DNA of 58,352 nucleotides from Terrilactibacillus laevilacticus (GCF_006517395.1 NZ_VDCY01000017.1:1-58352), one strand, 5' to 3'; shown: positions 41,481 through 51,860, counted from the stretch's first letter. Notes: a model not told the origin generated them from the sequence alone. Translations and numbers: made by a program.

Positions 41481-44400
41481 CTACACTGGATCATCAATTG
41501 GGATGATATTCACAGCACAAATTTTGAATCCTGGGATTTTACAGTACGGATCTAAAGCCTGACTCGTCACTCTATTGATACTCTGATTGTCACCCCAATG
41601 AATGGGAACAAACACGGTATCTTTTCTTATCCGATGAGTTAGTTTACTTCTGACGGTAGCACTTCCTCTTCTGGACTCCAATTTAACCCATGCTCCATCC
41701 TTAATATGAAATTTTTCTGCTGTTTGTGGGTGTATTTCAAGAAAAGATTCATTATTGTCACGATTCAATTGAGGGCTTCTTCTGGTTTGCACACCGGTTA
41801 AATAATGTTTTAAGATACGTCCAGTAGTCAAATAAAGTGGAAATTCATCACTCGTTTTCTCTTTCTTATCTTCATTTAGTACTGGAATGATATGTGCTTT
41901 ACCATCAATACTAGCGAATGAATCTTCAAACAGACGCGCTTTACCAGGATCATCAAGAGAGCGACATGGCCAGAACAATCCTTCACTCTGAGTCAATCGA
42001 TCATAAGTTATACCATAATAATCCGCCTTACCACCGCGACTAGCCACTCTCAATTCGTTGAAAATGTCTTCAGGTGACGTGAAAGAAAAGAATTTTTCTT
42101 TGCCAAGAACTCTCGCAATCTCACAAAGAATCTCCCAATCATGCTTAACGCCCCTAGGAGGTTTCTTAGTGGCCTTTCTTAACGTAACTCGCCCTTCTAA
42201 ATTTGTCATCGTTCCTTCATTCTCTAGGTATGAAGACGTTGGTAAAATTAAGTCAGCCAATCTCCCTGTTTCTGAAAGAAACATATCAACGACCACAAGG
42301 AACTTTAATTTCTTTAATCCTTCTTCAACAAAGTTGACATTAGGGTTAGACACAACCGGATTTGAACCCATTATAAATAATCCCGTAATCTCCCCTTGAT
42401 GGACTTTTTCCATCATCTCATAGGCTGACACTCCTTTTCCAGGCAGGTTCTTTTCATCAATATTCCATACTTTCGCTATATATGCTCGGTGTTCGGGATT
42501 TTCTATACATCTAAATCCAGGAAGTTGATCTGCCTTCTGACCATGTTCTCGACCGCCTTGACCATTACCTTGCCCAGTAATTGCACCATATCCACAGCCG
42601 TTACGTCCTATTTTTCCAGTAACGAGTAAGAGATTAATAAAATTTCTAACGGCAAGCGTTCCATCTATTTGTTGTTCAACACCTCGAGCTGTAAAAATCA
42701 TGCCTGTTTGTGCTTTTCCAAACTTAAATGCGACCTGCTTTATTAAATCAATCGAAATTCCCGTGATGTCCTCAACTTGATCAAGTTGAACGGAAGCTAA
42801 GTGTTCTTTTAATGACTCATAACCGTTTGTTCGCTCTTGGATAAACTGCTGATTGACCATTTCATTATCTACGATTATTTTAAGAATACCATTAGCTAGG
42901 GCAGCATCTGTTCCTGGTTTTATTCTTAAATGTAAATCTGCAAGAGCTGTTGTTTCTGTTTCCCGAGGATCAATAGCGATGATGAATGCTCCCCTTTGTT
43001 TTGCTTTTGAAAAATAAGGAATCAGAGTTGGTTGACATTCAGCAATGTTTGTTCCCGCCAAAATGATGCAACGGGCTTGAACAATCTCATCAAGTCCGTT
43101 TGTTAGCCCTCGATCTATACCAAAAGTTTTTTGTGCTGCACTGGAAGCAGCAGCCATACAAAACCTTCCATTGTAGTCAATATATTTAGTTTGCAAAGCC
43201 ACTCGAGCAAATTTCCCAAGTAAGTAGGCTTCCTCATTAGTAAGCGAACCGCCACCATATACACCTAGTGCATGATTTCCTTCTCCCTGCTTTATTTTAG
43301 TAAATTTACTTTTTATAATATGCAATGCTTTCTCCCAGGAAATAGGGACAAACTCATGATTAACCTTTAATAGAGGTTGAGTGATGCGATCTTTCGCCAT
43401 GACATGCTGATGGGCGTTACGCCCCTTTATACACAAGCGTCCTTCCGATGCAGGATTGTTAACCGGAATAACTTCATATTCCTTTTGATCATGATTCTCG
43501 TATTCAACCAATTTCATCTTGCATTGTACACTGCAAAAAGGGCATTGAGTATGATACTCCTTCTTCGTTCCGTTAAATGGAATCTTATTTTGCTTGTTCC
43601 CCTTGTATTTTTCCCCCAGCACTTCTTTTAACAGTGTTTCAACATAATTTTCACAACTTCCACAAGTTCGCGATGCTTTTGTACAAGTTCTTACCTGCTC
43701 AACGGAATTTAGTTTTTGTTCATGAATGGCTTGTACAATCGTTCCTTTTGTAACCTGATTACAATCACAGATAAATTCATCATCTAATAGATTTAATACA
43801 CTCGATTGCTGATTATTTGAAGTATTTAATGAAGGCTCAAATGGAGAATGCCCGTCTCGTATTTTACTACTTTCACGAACCATTTTTGCTAACCGTGGAC
43901 CATCGCTGATATCCCCAAAAAGAACAGTACCAATCACTGTTCCTCTCTCGCATAAAACTTTCTTGTATATGCCTTTACTTTTATCTTCTAAACAAAATGG
44001 TGTTGTACCCGGGCGATCTATAAACTCCCCTGCTGAAAAAACATGAACACCAGATACTTTTAACTTAGTAGCAAGAAAAGAGCCTGTATAAGGTTCAGTT
44101 TCAACGCCGCATAGATGTTTCGCTAAAACAGCCCCTTGTTCATATGATGGAGCCACTAATCCATATAAAGAACCACAGTGTTCTGCACATTCTCCAATCG
44201 CATAAATATTGGGTACATTTGTTTCTAGAAAGTCATTCACGACGATGCCTCGATTCACTGCCACTCCACTTTTCTCGGCAAATGAAACATTAGGACGTAT
44301 ACCAACGGCCATGATCACAAGGTCTGCTTCAAGTTCCGTTCCATCCTTAAAACGTACTTTACGAACACGCTCATCACCGATAATTTCTTCGGTTTCTTTA

Positions 44401-45020
44401 TTCATTACGAATTTTAATCCTTGTGATTTTAGTTCTTCTTCTAATAATTTGCTTGCAGTATGGTCTAACTGTCGATTCATTAAAAAATTAGATCTATGAA
44501 CGACTGTTACATCCATAGATCGATTAACTAATCCTCTCGCAGCCTCTAGTCCAAGTAAACCTCCGCCAATCACAACCGCTTTTTTATAAATATTAGATGC
44601 ATTAATTAAGTATTTACAATCATTAATATTCCGATATCCCATAACGCCTTCTTTATCGACTCCTGGAATAGGAAGGATATATGGATGAGAGCCTGTAGCG
44701 ATGATTAATTGATCATATTTTGTAGACACCATTTCGTCAGTGTATATCACTTGATTCTTTTTATCTATATACGTTATGGGATGTCCTGTGTACAAGGTAA
44801 GGTTATTTTTACAATACCAATCCCGGCTGTTGAGAAAAATATCATCTAAATTCGCATCACCTGATAATACATTGGATAATTGAATACGATTATAATTCGG
44901 ATAGGGCTCATCACCAAAAATCGTGATCTCAAATTTCTCCTGTGATATTTTTAATATGTGCTCGATACAGGATACACCTGCCATCCCATTTCCAATAAGC
45001 ACTAACCTTTTCTTATCCAA
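41481..45020 (-). CDS. Single-chain assimilatory nitrate reductase (NasB-NasC fusion)
   Basis: About 1,179 residues joining two subunits that are separate in Bacillus subtilis. Residues about 1-405 are an FAD/NAD(P)H-dependent reductase: GNGMAG, the Rossmann repeat AVVIGGGLLGLEAARGL, and NIYAIGECAEH. Residues about 415-460 are a BFD-type [2Fe-2S] domain (CDC ... CGSC). From about 490 to the end is a molybdopterin oxidoreductase with a [4Fe-4S] motif C-x2-C-x3-C ... C (CPFCSVQC, RLCIKGR) and the likely molybdenum-ligand cysteine in NGRFCMAAA (about residue 621). The predicted electron path is NAD(P)H, FAD, [2Fe-2S], [4Fe-4S], Mo, nitrate. Preferred TTG start at 45020 after GGGAGTG. It follows the nitrate transporter and precedes the Moco genes, and its N-terminal half is paralogous to NirB in this window. 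Confidence 0.9.
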   Translation of the reverse strand: MDKKRLVLIGNGMAGVSCIEHILKISQEKFEITIFGDEPYPNYNRIQLSNVLSGDANLDDIFLNSRDWYCKNNLTLYTGHPITYIDKKNQVIYTDEMVSTKYDQLIIATGSHPYILPIPGVDKEGVMGYRNINDCKYLINASNIYKKAVVIGGGLLGLEAARGLVNRSMDVTVVHRSNFLMNRQLDHTASKLLEEELKSQGLKFVMNKETEEIIGDERVRKVRFKDGTELEADLVIMAVGIRPNVSFAEKSGVAVNRGIVVNDFLETNVPNIYAIGECAEHCGSLYGLVAPSYEQGAVLAKHLCGVETEPYTGSFLATKLKVSGVHVFSAGEFIDRPGTTPFCLEDKSKGIYKKVLCERGTVIGTVLFGDISDGPRLAKMVRESSKIRDGHSPFEPSLNTSNNQQSSVLNLLDDEFICDCNQVTKGTIVQAIHEQKLNSVEQVRTCTKASRTCGSCENYVETLLKEVLGEKYKGNKQNKIPFNGTKKEYHTQCPFCSVQCKMKLVEYENHDQKEYEVIPVNNPASEGRLCIKGRNAHQHVMAKDRITQPLLKVNHEFVPISWEKALHIIKSKFTKIKQGEGNHALGVYGGGSLTNEEAYLLGKFARVALQTKYIDYNGRFCMAAASSAAQKTFGIDRGLTNGLDEIVQARCIILAGTNIAECQPTLIPYFSKAKQRGAFIIAIDPRETETTALADLHLRIKPGTDAALANGILKIIVDNEMVNQQFIQERTNGYESLKEHLASVQLDQVEDITGISIDLIKQVAFKFGKAQTGMIFTARGVEQQIDGTLAVRNFINLLLVTGKIGRNGCGYGAITGQGNGQGGREHGQKADQLPGFRCIENPEHRAYIAKVWNIDEKNLPGKGVSAYEMMEKVHQGEITGLFIMGSNPVVSNPNVNFVEEGLKKLKFLVVVDMFLSETGRLADLILPTSSYLENEGTMTNLEGRVTLRKATKKPPRGVKHDWEILCEIARVLGKEKFFSFTSPEDIFNELRVASRGGKADYYGITYDRLTQSEGLFWPCRSLDDPGKARLFEDSFASIDGKAHIIPVLNEDKKEKTSDEFPLYLTTGRILKHYLTGVQTRRSPQLNRDNNESFLEIHPQTAEKFHIKDGAWVKLESRRGSATVRSKLTHRIRKDTVFVPIHWGDNQSINRVTSQALDPYCKIPGFKICAVNIIPIDDPV

Positions 45021-45095
45021 GTTCTTCACTCCCAACAAAAAGATGACGACATCATATTGTATGATTTAAACTTTTTCTAGAAAAATCCTTAATCT

Positions 45096-46316
45096 TTAGC
45101 TGACATTGATCGTTTGGTTGTCCTTCTGACTGTTCTTCATCCATGATTTTCTCCACGAATGAACAGCTAAAAGTAAAACGCCTAAAACAATAAGACCAAC
45201 GATAGCAAAACAAAGGAACCCTGTTGTATATGTACCTGTTGTTTGTTTCAGTGTTCCTAACAGAGTGGGTACAAAGAAGCCCCCTACTCCTCCTGCTGCT
45301 CCAACAATCCCGGTGATGGTTCCGATCTCTTTACCGAAACGTTGAGGAACAATCTGGAAAACGGCACCATTTCCCATACCAAGACAAACCATAACAGCGA
45401 TCAATAAGAACATCATGGCATAATATGTGGGAAGAAAACTGACACCAAACATGGATAATGCTAATCCGGCAAAAACAAATTTAAGTACATTGGTTCCACC
45501 AAATCGATCAGCAATAAATCCGCCAAGTGGACGAAAAACACTACCGACTAACACGCAAAGAGTCACAGAATCTCCAGCACTGACCTTTGGTATTCCATAC
45601 TGTGAAACAAAAAAAGCACTTAAAAAACTTGTTAAACCAACGTACCCCCCGAAAGTGACAGCATAAAGGATACAAAAAACCCATGCGTCTTTAACTTTAA
45701 AGAGTTTAATATAATCTTTTATCGGCTTTGGTTTAGGTTGTGATGGCGCATCTTTTGCCATAAGAATGTAAGCCACAAATATTAAAAGCAAAGGGATAAT
45801 GGCTAAACCGAGAACATTGTGCCAACCAAATTTTTCAGCTAACCTGGGTGCAAACAACGTAGCAAAAACCGTTCCGCTATTTCCAGCGCCAGCGATTCCC
45901 ATAACTAATCCTTGTAATTGTGGAGGGTACCAACGACTGGCTAGTGGTAAAGAGGCTGTAAAACTCCCACCAGCTACACCTAACAAAATCCCTATACAAA
46001 CAAGCTCACTAAATTGATGACCTGACAGCCATCCCCAAAGAAGAGGGATTAACGTAATTAACATACCGCCAATGGCCGTTTTTCTCGGCCCAACTAGGTC
46101 ACATAAAATTCCCATCGCAATTCGAAAAATTGAACCGCCGAGCGCCGGAAGCGCAACAATTAAACCCATCTGAGCTGGTGTTAATCCAAAGTCCTGTACA
46201 ATAAATGCTCCAAGCGCACCTAAAATAACCCAAATCATGAAACTGACATCAAAATACAATAGTGAAGCAATGAGAGACGGTAAGTGTCCTTTATTTTTCA
46301 AATCAGCTAATTTCAT
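45096..46316 (-). CDS. Nitrate/nitrite transporter, NarK/NasA type
   Basis: MFS transporter of about 406 residues with twelve helices. NarK-family signatures are [20 protein letters not shown] in helices 2-3, [19 protein letters not shown] with the glycine-rich nitrate signature, [19 protein letters not shown] in helix 5 and [29 protein letters not shown], the second nitrate signature, in helices 10-11. ATG start at 46316 with GGTGG upstream. It lies 75 bases ahead of the fused nitrate reductase, so it probably supplies that enzyme. Confidence 0.93.
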   Translation of the reverse strand: MKLADLKNKGHLPSLIASLLYFDVSFMIWVILGALGAFIVQDFGLTPAQMGLIVALPALGGSIFRIAMGILCDLVGPRKTAIGGMLITLIPLLWGWLSGHQFSELVCIGILLGVAGGSFTASLPLASRWYPPQLQGLVMGIAGAGNSGTVFATLFAPRLAEKFGWHNVLGLAIIPLLLIFVAYILMAKDAPSQPKPKPIKDYIKLFKVKDAWVFCILYAVTFGGYVGLTSFLSAFFVSQYGIPKVSAGDSVTLCVLVGSVFRPLGGFIADRFGGTNVLKFVFAGLALSMFGVSFLPTYYAMMFLLIAVMVCLGMGNGAVFQIVPQRFGKEIGTITGIVGAAGGVGGFFVPTLLGTLKQTTGTYTTGFLCFAIVGLIVLGVLLLAVHSWRKSWMKNSQKDNQTINVS

Positions 46317-46325
46317 AATAGCCAC

Positions 46326-46681
46326 CAGCTTTCCAATAATATAAAATATTATGACTTTTTATGAAGTAAGGTCGAGATTGAAAGTTTTTTCATGCTGCTT
46401 CGCTTAGTATTAAAATCTGCAAACGATGTATTGAATGTTAACTAAACATTTGAAATTCAAAAAATAATAGCCGCTTTTTTTAGATTGAGTATGATGGAGT
46501 AAAACATTCTTTATTGCTAACGACATATGTTTTGTCATTCGTTCAATCAGAAATGGATAAGGCCATACATCATGTCATAATGAACCATTCATTATTTCTT
46601 TGTGCAATAGATTGTTCAATTTTCCTCTTTACTGGAGTCATTACACGAGATCATGACCAATATAAAGAACATCTAACGTCT
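46326..46681. other. Spacer between methyltransferase and nitrate transporter genes
   Basis: About 350 bases without a supportable gene. It probably holds the promoter of the nitrate transporter/reductase unit. I see an AT-rich -10-like TATATT close to the transporter start but no good GlnR/TnrA box or intrinsic terminator. Confidence 0.4.
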
Positions 46682-47458
46682 CTAAACACCTACCTCATCA
46701 AGTGTAACTGGAGTTCTGTTATCACTAAACCATTGTAATTTATCTCTGAACCTGACGACTTCACCGACAACAATCATCGTTGGATTAACGATTTGATGTT
46801 TCTCCGCTTCATAAATGACATCTTTTAAAGTAGATATCATCGTACGCTGTCTTTCCGTCGTTCCCCACTCAATTAGTGCAACAGGTGTTGTCGGTTTTCT
46901 ACCATAAGTCACTAGATTTGAGACAATATGCGGCAGTGATGATACACCCATATATATGGCTAACGTGTCTACACCTGTGGCTAGTTTCGGCCAGTCAATC
47001 GTTTCTTTGCCATCTGATTTGCCATGTCCAGTAATAAAAGTAATCGAACTAGCTAAATCTCGATGAGTAACTGGAATTCCTGCATAGGCTGGGGCAGCGA
47101 TACCTGCCGTAATGCCTGGAACGATTTCAAAATGTACCGCATTCTCAGCTAAATGTTCTGCTTCCTCACCTCCCCTTCCAAATATAAATGGATCACCTCC
47201 TTTTAACCGAACAACCGTTTGATACTTTTGAGCATAAGTTACAAGTAATTGATTAATAGCTTCTTGTTTTAACGGGTGCGCATGTGGAAATTTTCCACAA
47301 AAGAAAAGTTTGGCTGAAGGTTTGGCTTCTGATAACAAGTCTTTATTGACAAGGCGATCATACATGATAACATCTGCTGACTGAATTAAACGAAGTCCTT
47401 TCACGGTGATAAGGGTCGGATCACCTGGACCAGCTCCAACAAGGTATACTTTTCCCAT
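46682..47458 (-). CDS. Uroporphyrinogen-III C-methyltransferase
   Basis: SUMT (CobA/NasF type) makes precorrin-2 from uroporphyrinogen III, the first step to siroheme, the prosthetic group of NirB. 258 residues. SAM-binding motifs are YLVGAGPGDPTLITVKGL at the N-terminus, VRLKGGDPFIFGRGGEE, VPGITAGIAAPAYAGIPVTHR and TLAIYMGV. Start ATG at 47458 after GGAGGGTAAGA; an ATG at 47473 overlaps the ribosome site. It follows nirD in the same direction, as nasF follows nasDE in Bacillus subtilis. The later dehydrogenase/ferrochelatase is not in the window. Confidence 0.93.
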   Translation of the reverse strand: MGKVYLVGAGPGDPTLITVKGLRLIQSADVIMYDRLVNKDLLSEAKPSAKLFFCGKFPHAHPLKQEAINQLLVTYAQKYQTVVRLKGGDPFIFGRGGEEAEHLAENAVHFEIVPGITAGIAAPAYAGIPVTHRDLASSITFITGHGKSDGKETIDWPKLATGVDTLAIYMGVSSLPHIVSNLVTYGRKPTTPVALIEWGTTERQRTMISTLKDVIYEAEKHQIVNPTMIVVGEVVRFRDKLQWFSDNRTPVTLDEVGV

Positions 47459-47494
47459 TCTTACCCTCCTCATATCGATTGTTTGTACCTATTT

Positions 47495-47869
47495 TTACTC
47501 ATTAAAAGATTCGTTATAAACGCACTTATCGGGATATTTAATCGATTGACTATCTAAATCCTCGATCACAATAAAAATGTCATCATTTTGTATTTTCACT
47601 GGGAATGTTCTTACACAGCCTTCATCTGGCTCCTGAACAACTCCATCTACAATGCCTATTTTCCAATTATGCATGGGACAAAAAACATACTCTCCGCTAA
47701 TCATTCCTTCAGCAAGAACACCTTCTCGATGAGGACAACGGTTTTCAATTGCATAGACTTTTCCATTAGAGAGCTTAAACAAAGCAATATTTTTTTCTCC
47801 AATAAGCACTGTTTTTCCTAAATTCACAGGTAATTGACTATATTTTGTAACAAATACATTCTTCCCCAT
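47495..47869 (-). CDS. nirD: Nitrite reductase small subunit NirD
   Basis: Rieske-like small subunit of NADH nitrite reductase, 124 residues. It keeps the cysteine/histidine pairs of a real Rieske centre: CPHREGVL and CPMHNWKIG (C-x-H ... C-x2-H), whereas some NirD proteins have lost them. Start ATG at 47869, eight bases after AGGAG. It sits 16 bases after nirB, as expected for one operon. Confidence 0.92.
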   Translation of the reverse strand: MGKNVFVTKYSQLPVNLGKTVLIGEKNIALFKLSNGKVYAIENRCPHREGVLAEGMISGEYVFCPMHNWKIGIVDGVVQEPDEGCVRTFPVKIQNDDIFIVIEDLDSQSIKYPDKCVYNESFNE

Positions 47870-47884
47870 TTGTTCCACTCCTTT

Positions 47885-50299
47885 TTACTTTTCATTTCCT
47901 CCAACATAAACCTTTTGATAAAGTTTTTTCTGTGTTTCCTTATTAGATAAAACAGATGCCCATGGATCTTCAATCGTAGATAACGCTTCATCCATGCGTT
48001 GATTTAATTGATCCCGCGTCTCTTTACTCGATAGGACGTCACGGACATGTTCGATACCGACGCGTTCAATCCATGCAGACGTTCTTTCCAAGTATTTAGC
48101 ATTTTCACGATAATATTGGAGAAAGGCCCCCGCATACTCAAGAACTTCCCCGCTTTCTTTAACTTTACATAGAAGGTCCGCTGTTCTTAATTTTGTACCA
48201 CCATTTCCTCCGACGTAGATTTCCCATCCACCTTGAACGCCGATCACACCAACATCTTTAATTCCCGATTCTGCACAACTTCTCGGACAAGCGGATACAC
48301 CCATCTTCACTTTATGGGGCGTATTTAATCCTTCAAATTTTTTCTCTAATTGAATTCCCATATCAATGGAATCTTGAGTACCAAAGCGACAGAATTTTTC
48401 ACCTACACAAGTTTTAACCGTACGTACAGATTTGGCATATGCAAAACCAGAACGCATATTTAGATCCTTCCACATTTTTGGAAGATCTTCTTTGTCAACT
48501 CCAAGTAAATCAATGCGCTGTCCACCTGTCAGTTTGATCATTGGCACTTGATACTTATCAGCAATATCAGCAATTTTTCGAAGTTCATCCGAATTTGTCA
48601 CACCACCGTACATTCTTGGAACAACAGAATATGTCCCATTCATCTGAATATTGGCATGCATTCGTTCATTAACAAACCTAGATTCTTGATCATCTACATA
48701 ATGACTAGGATTGACCATATTCAAATAGTAATTTATAGCTGGTCGACACTTTGAACAACCCTCTTTATTTTCCCAGTCTAAAACATTCATGACTTCTCGA
48801 ACGTTGGTCAATCCCATTGTACGAATGGCTGAAACCACTTCATCTCGGGTCATCGTTGTGCATTCGCATATTGGCTCTTCTTTCTTAGTGGAATCAAACT
48901 CATCGCCGATCGTCAGTTTTAACAAATCAGCTACCAATGATTTACATGTGCCGCAAGATCGAGACGCATTTGTACATGCTTTGACTTGCGCGACTGTTGT
49001 TAACCCTTTTTCTTTAATGGCTTGAACGATCGTTCCCTTCTCAACGCCATTACATCCGCATATAATCTCGTCATCCTGCATACTGCAAACGACACTCGTT
49101 TCCGAATTCTTTTCCGTTTCGGTATTCAAATATTCTTTTACATCAGCCTCTTTATTAATTAAACGAGATAAGTGAGTACTTTCTCGTGTATCTCCAAATA
49201 AAATGGCACCTTTTATTTTTCCATTTTCAACCAAAACCTTTTTATAGGTCATTCCCCATCCATCATAAGATTTAATCGTTTTCGTATTCTCTTGCTCATT
49301 AATTTGACCAGCAGAGAAAACATCCACTCCCGATACTTTTAGTTTTGCTGAATCGATAGAGCCTGTATAACCATCCGTTTTTTCTTCACAAAGATGGTTG
49401 GCCAGAACCTTTCCTTGCTGATAGAGCGGGGCAACCAATCCATAGCAACATCCCTGATGCTCTACACATTCTCCGACAGCATAGATATCTGGTATCTTCG
49501 TTTCCATGAAATCATTGACAATAATCCCTCTATGAGTGGGAATCCCATTTTCTTCTGCTAGTTTAATATTTGGACGGATACCTACAGCCATAATGACTAA
49601 ATCGGCTTTCAGTTCATCTCCGTCGCTGAATTTCAATCCATCCGCATATTCATTACCTGTAATCTCAACTGTTTTTTTATTCAGCAGAAATTCCATCCCC
49701 TGCTTTTCTAGTTGAAGTTGCAATAAATGTGAAGCCGTTTTATCCAATTGTCTATTCATAAGGTAATCACTAATATGTACAACTTTTACATTAAGACCTA
49801 AGTCCAAAAGACCACGGGCCGATTCAAGCCCAAGTAAGCCACCTCCTATTACCACAGCATCTTTACTTCTTTTTGAATATTCAATTATTTTTAGGCAATC
49901 CTTGATATTTCGAAAGGTGATGACACCCTTTTTATCTACTCCGGGTAACGGTAGAATAAAGGGATTTGAACCTGTCGCTAAGATTAATTTATCATAAGGA
50001 GTTATTCTGTTTTTATCTGTTTTCACAAGATGGTTATCTTGATCAATCTCTATTACCGTTTCACCTGGATAAAGTCGAATGTCGTTTTTTTCATACCAAT
50101 CCCAACTATTCAAGGTAATATCCTCCAGCACTGTATCCCCTTGCAATACTTTAGACAGTTGAATCCGATTATAATTGGGATAAGGTTCATTACCAAATAC
50201 TGTTACATCAAACCGATCAGGATCTATTTTTAATATTTCTTCAAGACAACGTATACCAGCCATTCCATTACCGACGATCACCAATTTTTGCCGCGGCAT
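47885..50299 (-). CDS. nirB: Nitrite reductase [NAD(P)H] large subunit NirB
   Basis: Reduces nitrite to ammonium with six electrons. 804 residues. Order of domains: FAD/NAD(P)H reductase (about 1-400; GNGMAGIRCLEEI, VVIGGGLLGLESARGLL), two BFD [2Fe-2S] domains (CGCNGVEKGTIV ... CGTC, then CECTTMTRDEVV ... CSKC), a ferredoxin-like half domain, and the siroheme/[4Fe-4S] domain with CVGEKFCRFG and GVSACPRSCAESG. Start ATG at 50299 with GGAGGG; the longer frame to 50362 has no site. First gene of the nitrite reductase operon, about 100 bases downstream of a GlnR/TnrA-like box. Confidence 0.95.
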   Translation of the reverse strand: MPRQKLVIVGNGMAGIRCLEEILKIDPDRFDVTVFGNEPYPNYNRIQLSKVLQGDTVLEDITLNSWDWYEKNDIRLYPGETVIEIDQDNHLVKTDKNRITPYDKLILATGSNPFILPLPGVDKKGVITFRNIKDCLKIIEYSKRSKDAVVIGGGLLGLESARGLLDLGLNVKVVHISDYLMNRQLDKTASHLLQLQLEKQGMEFLLNKKTVEITGNEYADGLKFSDGDELKADLVIMAVGIRPNIKLAEENGIPTHRGIIVNDFMETKIPDIYAVGECVEHQGCCYGLVAPLYQQGKVLANHLCEEKTDGYTGSIDSAKLKVSGVDVFSAGQINEQENTKTIKSYDGWGMTYKKVLVENGKIKGAILFGDTRESTHLSRLINKEADVKEYLNTETEKNSETSVVCSMQDDEIICGCNGVEKGTIVQAIKEKGLTTVAQVKACTNASRSCGTCKSLVADLLKLTIGDEFDSTKKEEPICECTTMTRDEVVSAIRTMGLTNVREVMNVLDWENKEGCSKCRPAINYYLNMVNPSHYVDDQESRFVNERMHANIQMNGTYSVVPRMYGGVTNSDELRKIADIADKYQVPMIKLTGGQRIDLLGVDKEDLPKMWKDLNMRSGFAYAKSVRTVKTCVGEKFCRFGTQDSIDMGIQLEKKFEGLNTPHKVKMGVSACPRSCAESGIKDVGVIGVQGGWEIYVGGNGGTKLRTADLLCKVKESGEVLEYAGAFLQYYRENAKYLERTSAWIERVGIEHVRDVLSSKETRDQLNQRMDEALSTIEDPWASVLSNKETQKKLYQKVYVGGNEK

Positions 50300-50397
50300 A
50301 AAATCCCTCCAAATTAAATAAATTATTGAAATTGTCGAACTCTTTTTTAAATATGTATCCATTCTACATGTTTAGTTTTATAAATTCAACCCCCTAA

Positions 50398-50414
50398 TGT
50401 AAGAAAATCTATCA
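50398..50414 (-). promoter_or_regulatory. GlnR/TnrA box upstream of nirB
   Basis: TGTAAGAAAATCTATCA (plus-strand reading) matches the Bacillus consensus TGTNANAWWWTMTNACA at all but one fixed position. It lies 99-115 bases upstream of the nirB ATG, a position suited to activation during nitrogen limitation. Confidence 0.65.
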
Positions 50415-50624
50415 TTTTGTGTTTTGATTGTTTACAAGTACTTTTGAAAACGACCTTTAATGGTGTGAGGGGTTGAGTATAACATTGTCGTGACTCTCAA
50501 TTAAAAAACCTATTCTTGAGATAACGACAACCTTTTTATAATTCCGTAGTTGTTTTTACATCGGCGTTTTTCTGCTTAAAACTTTCACCCTGTATATATG
50601 CACTTTAGCCGGCAATACAAAAAA

Positions 50625-50650
50625 CACCACAGCCATAATAAACTGTGGTG
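50625..50650 (-). terminator. Terminator of nucleoside transporter gene
   Basis: Perfect 8-bp stem CACCACAG / CTGTGGTG followed on the minus strand by TTTTTTGT, 11 bases after the stop. Confidence 0.85.
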
Positions 50651-50660
50651 CATCTATTTT

Positions 50661-51860
50661 TTACCATACAAACAAACCAACAAGCATCGCACTGAGTAAT
50701 GACACGGCGATACCGCTCACCAATAGCTTCCAAACATTTTTTCCGATCACGGTTGATTTTTCAGGATCTTTATGGAAAATAGAATTGTATGTCCCATAAA
50801 TCATACCAATGGTACTAAAGTTGGCAAAAGAAGTGAGAAATACAGTTGCTACAGCGATCGTATGAGGTCTTAAGTCACCTAATTGAGACTTTAAATCCAT
50901 CATAGCAATAAATTCATTGGTTGCGAGTTTTATTCCCATCAGTTGAGCTACATACATGGTATCGTGACCATTCAAACCTAATAAAAAGGCAAAAGGACTG
51001 AAAATATACGAGAAGATTTTTTGTATCGTTAAGTCTTCAGCAAACAAGCCAAGGAGTCCGTTTAAGCAAGCCGTCAAGGCAACATAACCAATCACCATGG
51101 CCAAGATGACAATAACCATATTCATCCCAACCAGCATACTATTGGAAATTGTAGAAAAAAAGTCCTTCTTATCTTTTTTCGCGGCCTTATAGATGATATC
51201 GTCTTCTTTGTTAATACGAACGGGATTTAACACATTTGCGATGATCAAGGCATTTAAACAGTTTAGAGGAATTGCACAGAATACATAAGTTGGAGGTACC
51301 ATTGACAAATATGCTCCAAGTATTGAACCGCTGACACTACTCATACTCATGATTCCAAATGTTAATAATCTTTTATTGTTTAGTGCAAGTAATGGCTCAC
51401 GAATAACAGCTAATGCTTCGGTATTTCCTAAAAACATCATCTGAATGGAAAAGAAACTTTCTAATTTTGGCAATCGAGAAACCTTCGAAATGACCCAGCC
51501 GACTTTATCAATAATCCATGGTAATATACCAAAATAAGATAGAATATCAAAGAATGTAACAACAAAAATGATCGGAAGAAGAGCACTGAAGAAAAAGTCT
51601 ATTTGCGGCTGATTCATCACAGATGGAAAGGCAAACGATATACCTTGACTTGCACATGAAGTAAGCCATGTAACAAAGGAAGCGATCTTATTTATAATAA
51701 ACCCGCCGATTTTCGTTTCTAACATAAACCAAGTAATCAGGAACTCGACACCAAAAAGAATGAGAATCGCTCTCCATTTTACTTCTTTTTTATTTGGCGA
51801 ACAAAGAAAAATAATCGACATGACGACAAAAACACCTAATAAATTAATCATAAAATACAT
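50661..51860 (-). CDS. Concentrative nucleoside transporter (NupC/CNT family)
   Basis: A 399-residue membrane protein with the CNT layout: an N-terminal helix bundle, then FFFSALLPIIFVVTFFDILSYFG, FFSIQMMFLGNTEALAVIREPL (the G-N/Q-T-E-A substrate motif), SVSGSILGAYLSMVPP and a C-terminal TSFANFSTIGMIYG segment. These transporters take up nucleosides with sodium or protons. ATG start at 51860, nine bases after GGAG. The leader contains a long inverted repeat (51956-52006). It follows pncB in the same direction, but the 420-base gap suggests its own promoter. Confidence 0.88.
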   Translation of the reverse strand: MYFMINLLGVFVVMSIIFLCSPNKKEVKWRAILILFGVEFLITWFMLETKIGGFIINKIASFVTWLTSCASQGISFAFPSVMNQPQIDFFFSALLPIIFVVTFFDILSYFGILPWIIDKVGWVISKVSRLPKLESFFSIQMMFLGNTEALAVIREPLLALNNKRLLTFGIMSMSSVSGSILGAYLSMVPPTYVFCAIPLNCLNALIIANVLNPVRINKEDDIIYKAAKKDKKDFFSTISNSMLVGMNMVIVILAMVIGYVALTACLNGLLGLFAEDLTIQKIFSYIFSPFAFLLGLNGHDTMYVAQLMGIKLATNEFIAMMDLKSQLGDLRPHTIAVATVFLTSFANFSTIGMIYGTYNSIFHKDPEKSTVIGKNVWKLLVSGIAVSLLSAMLVGLFVW

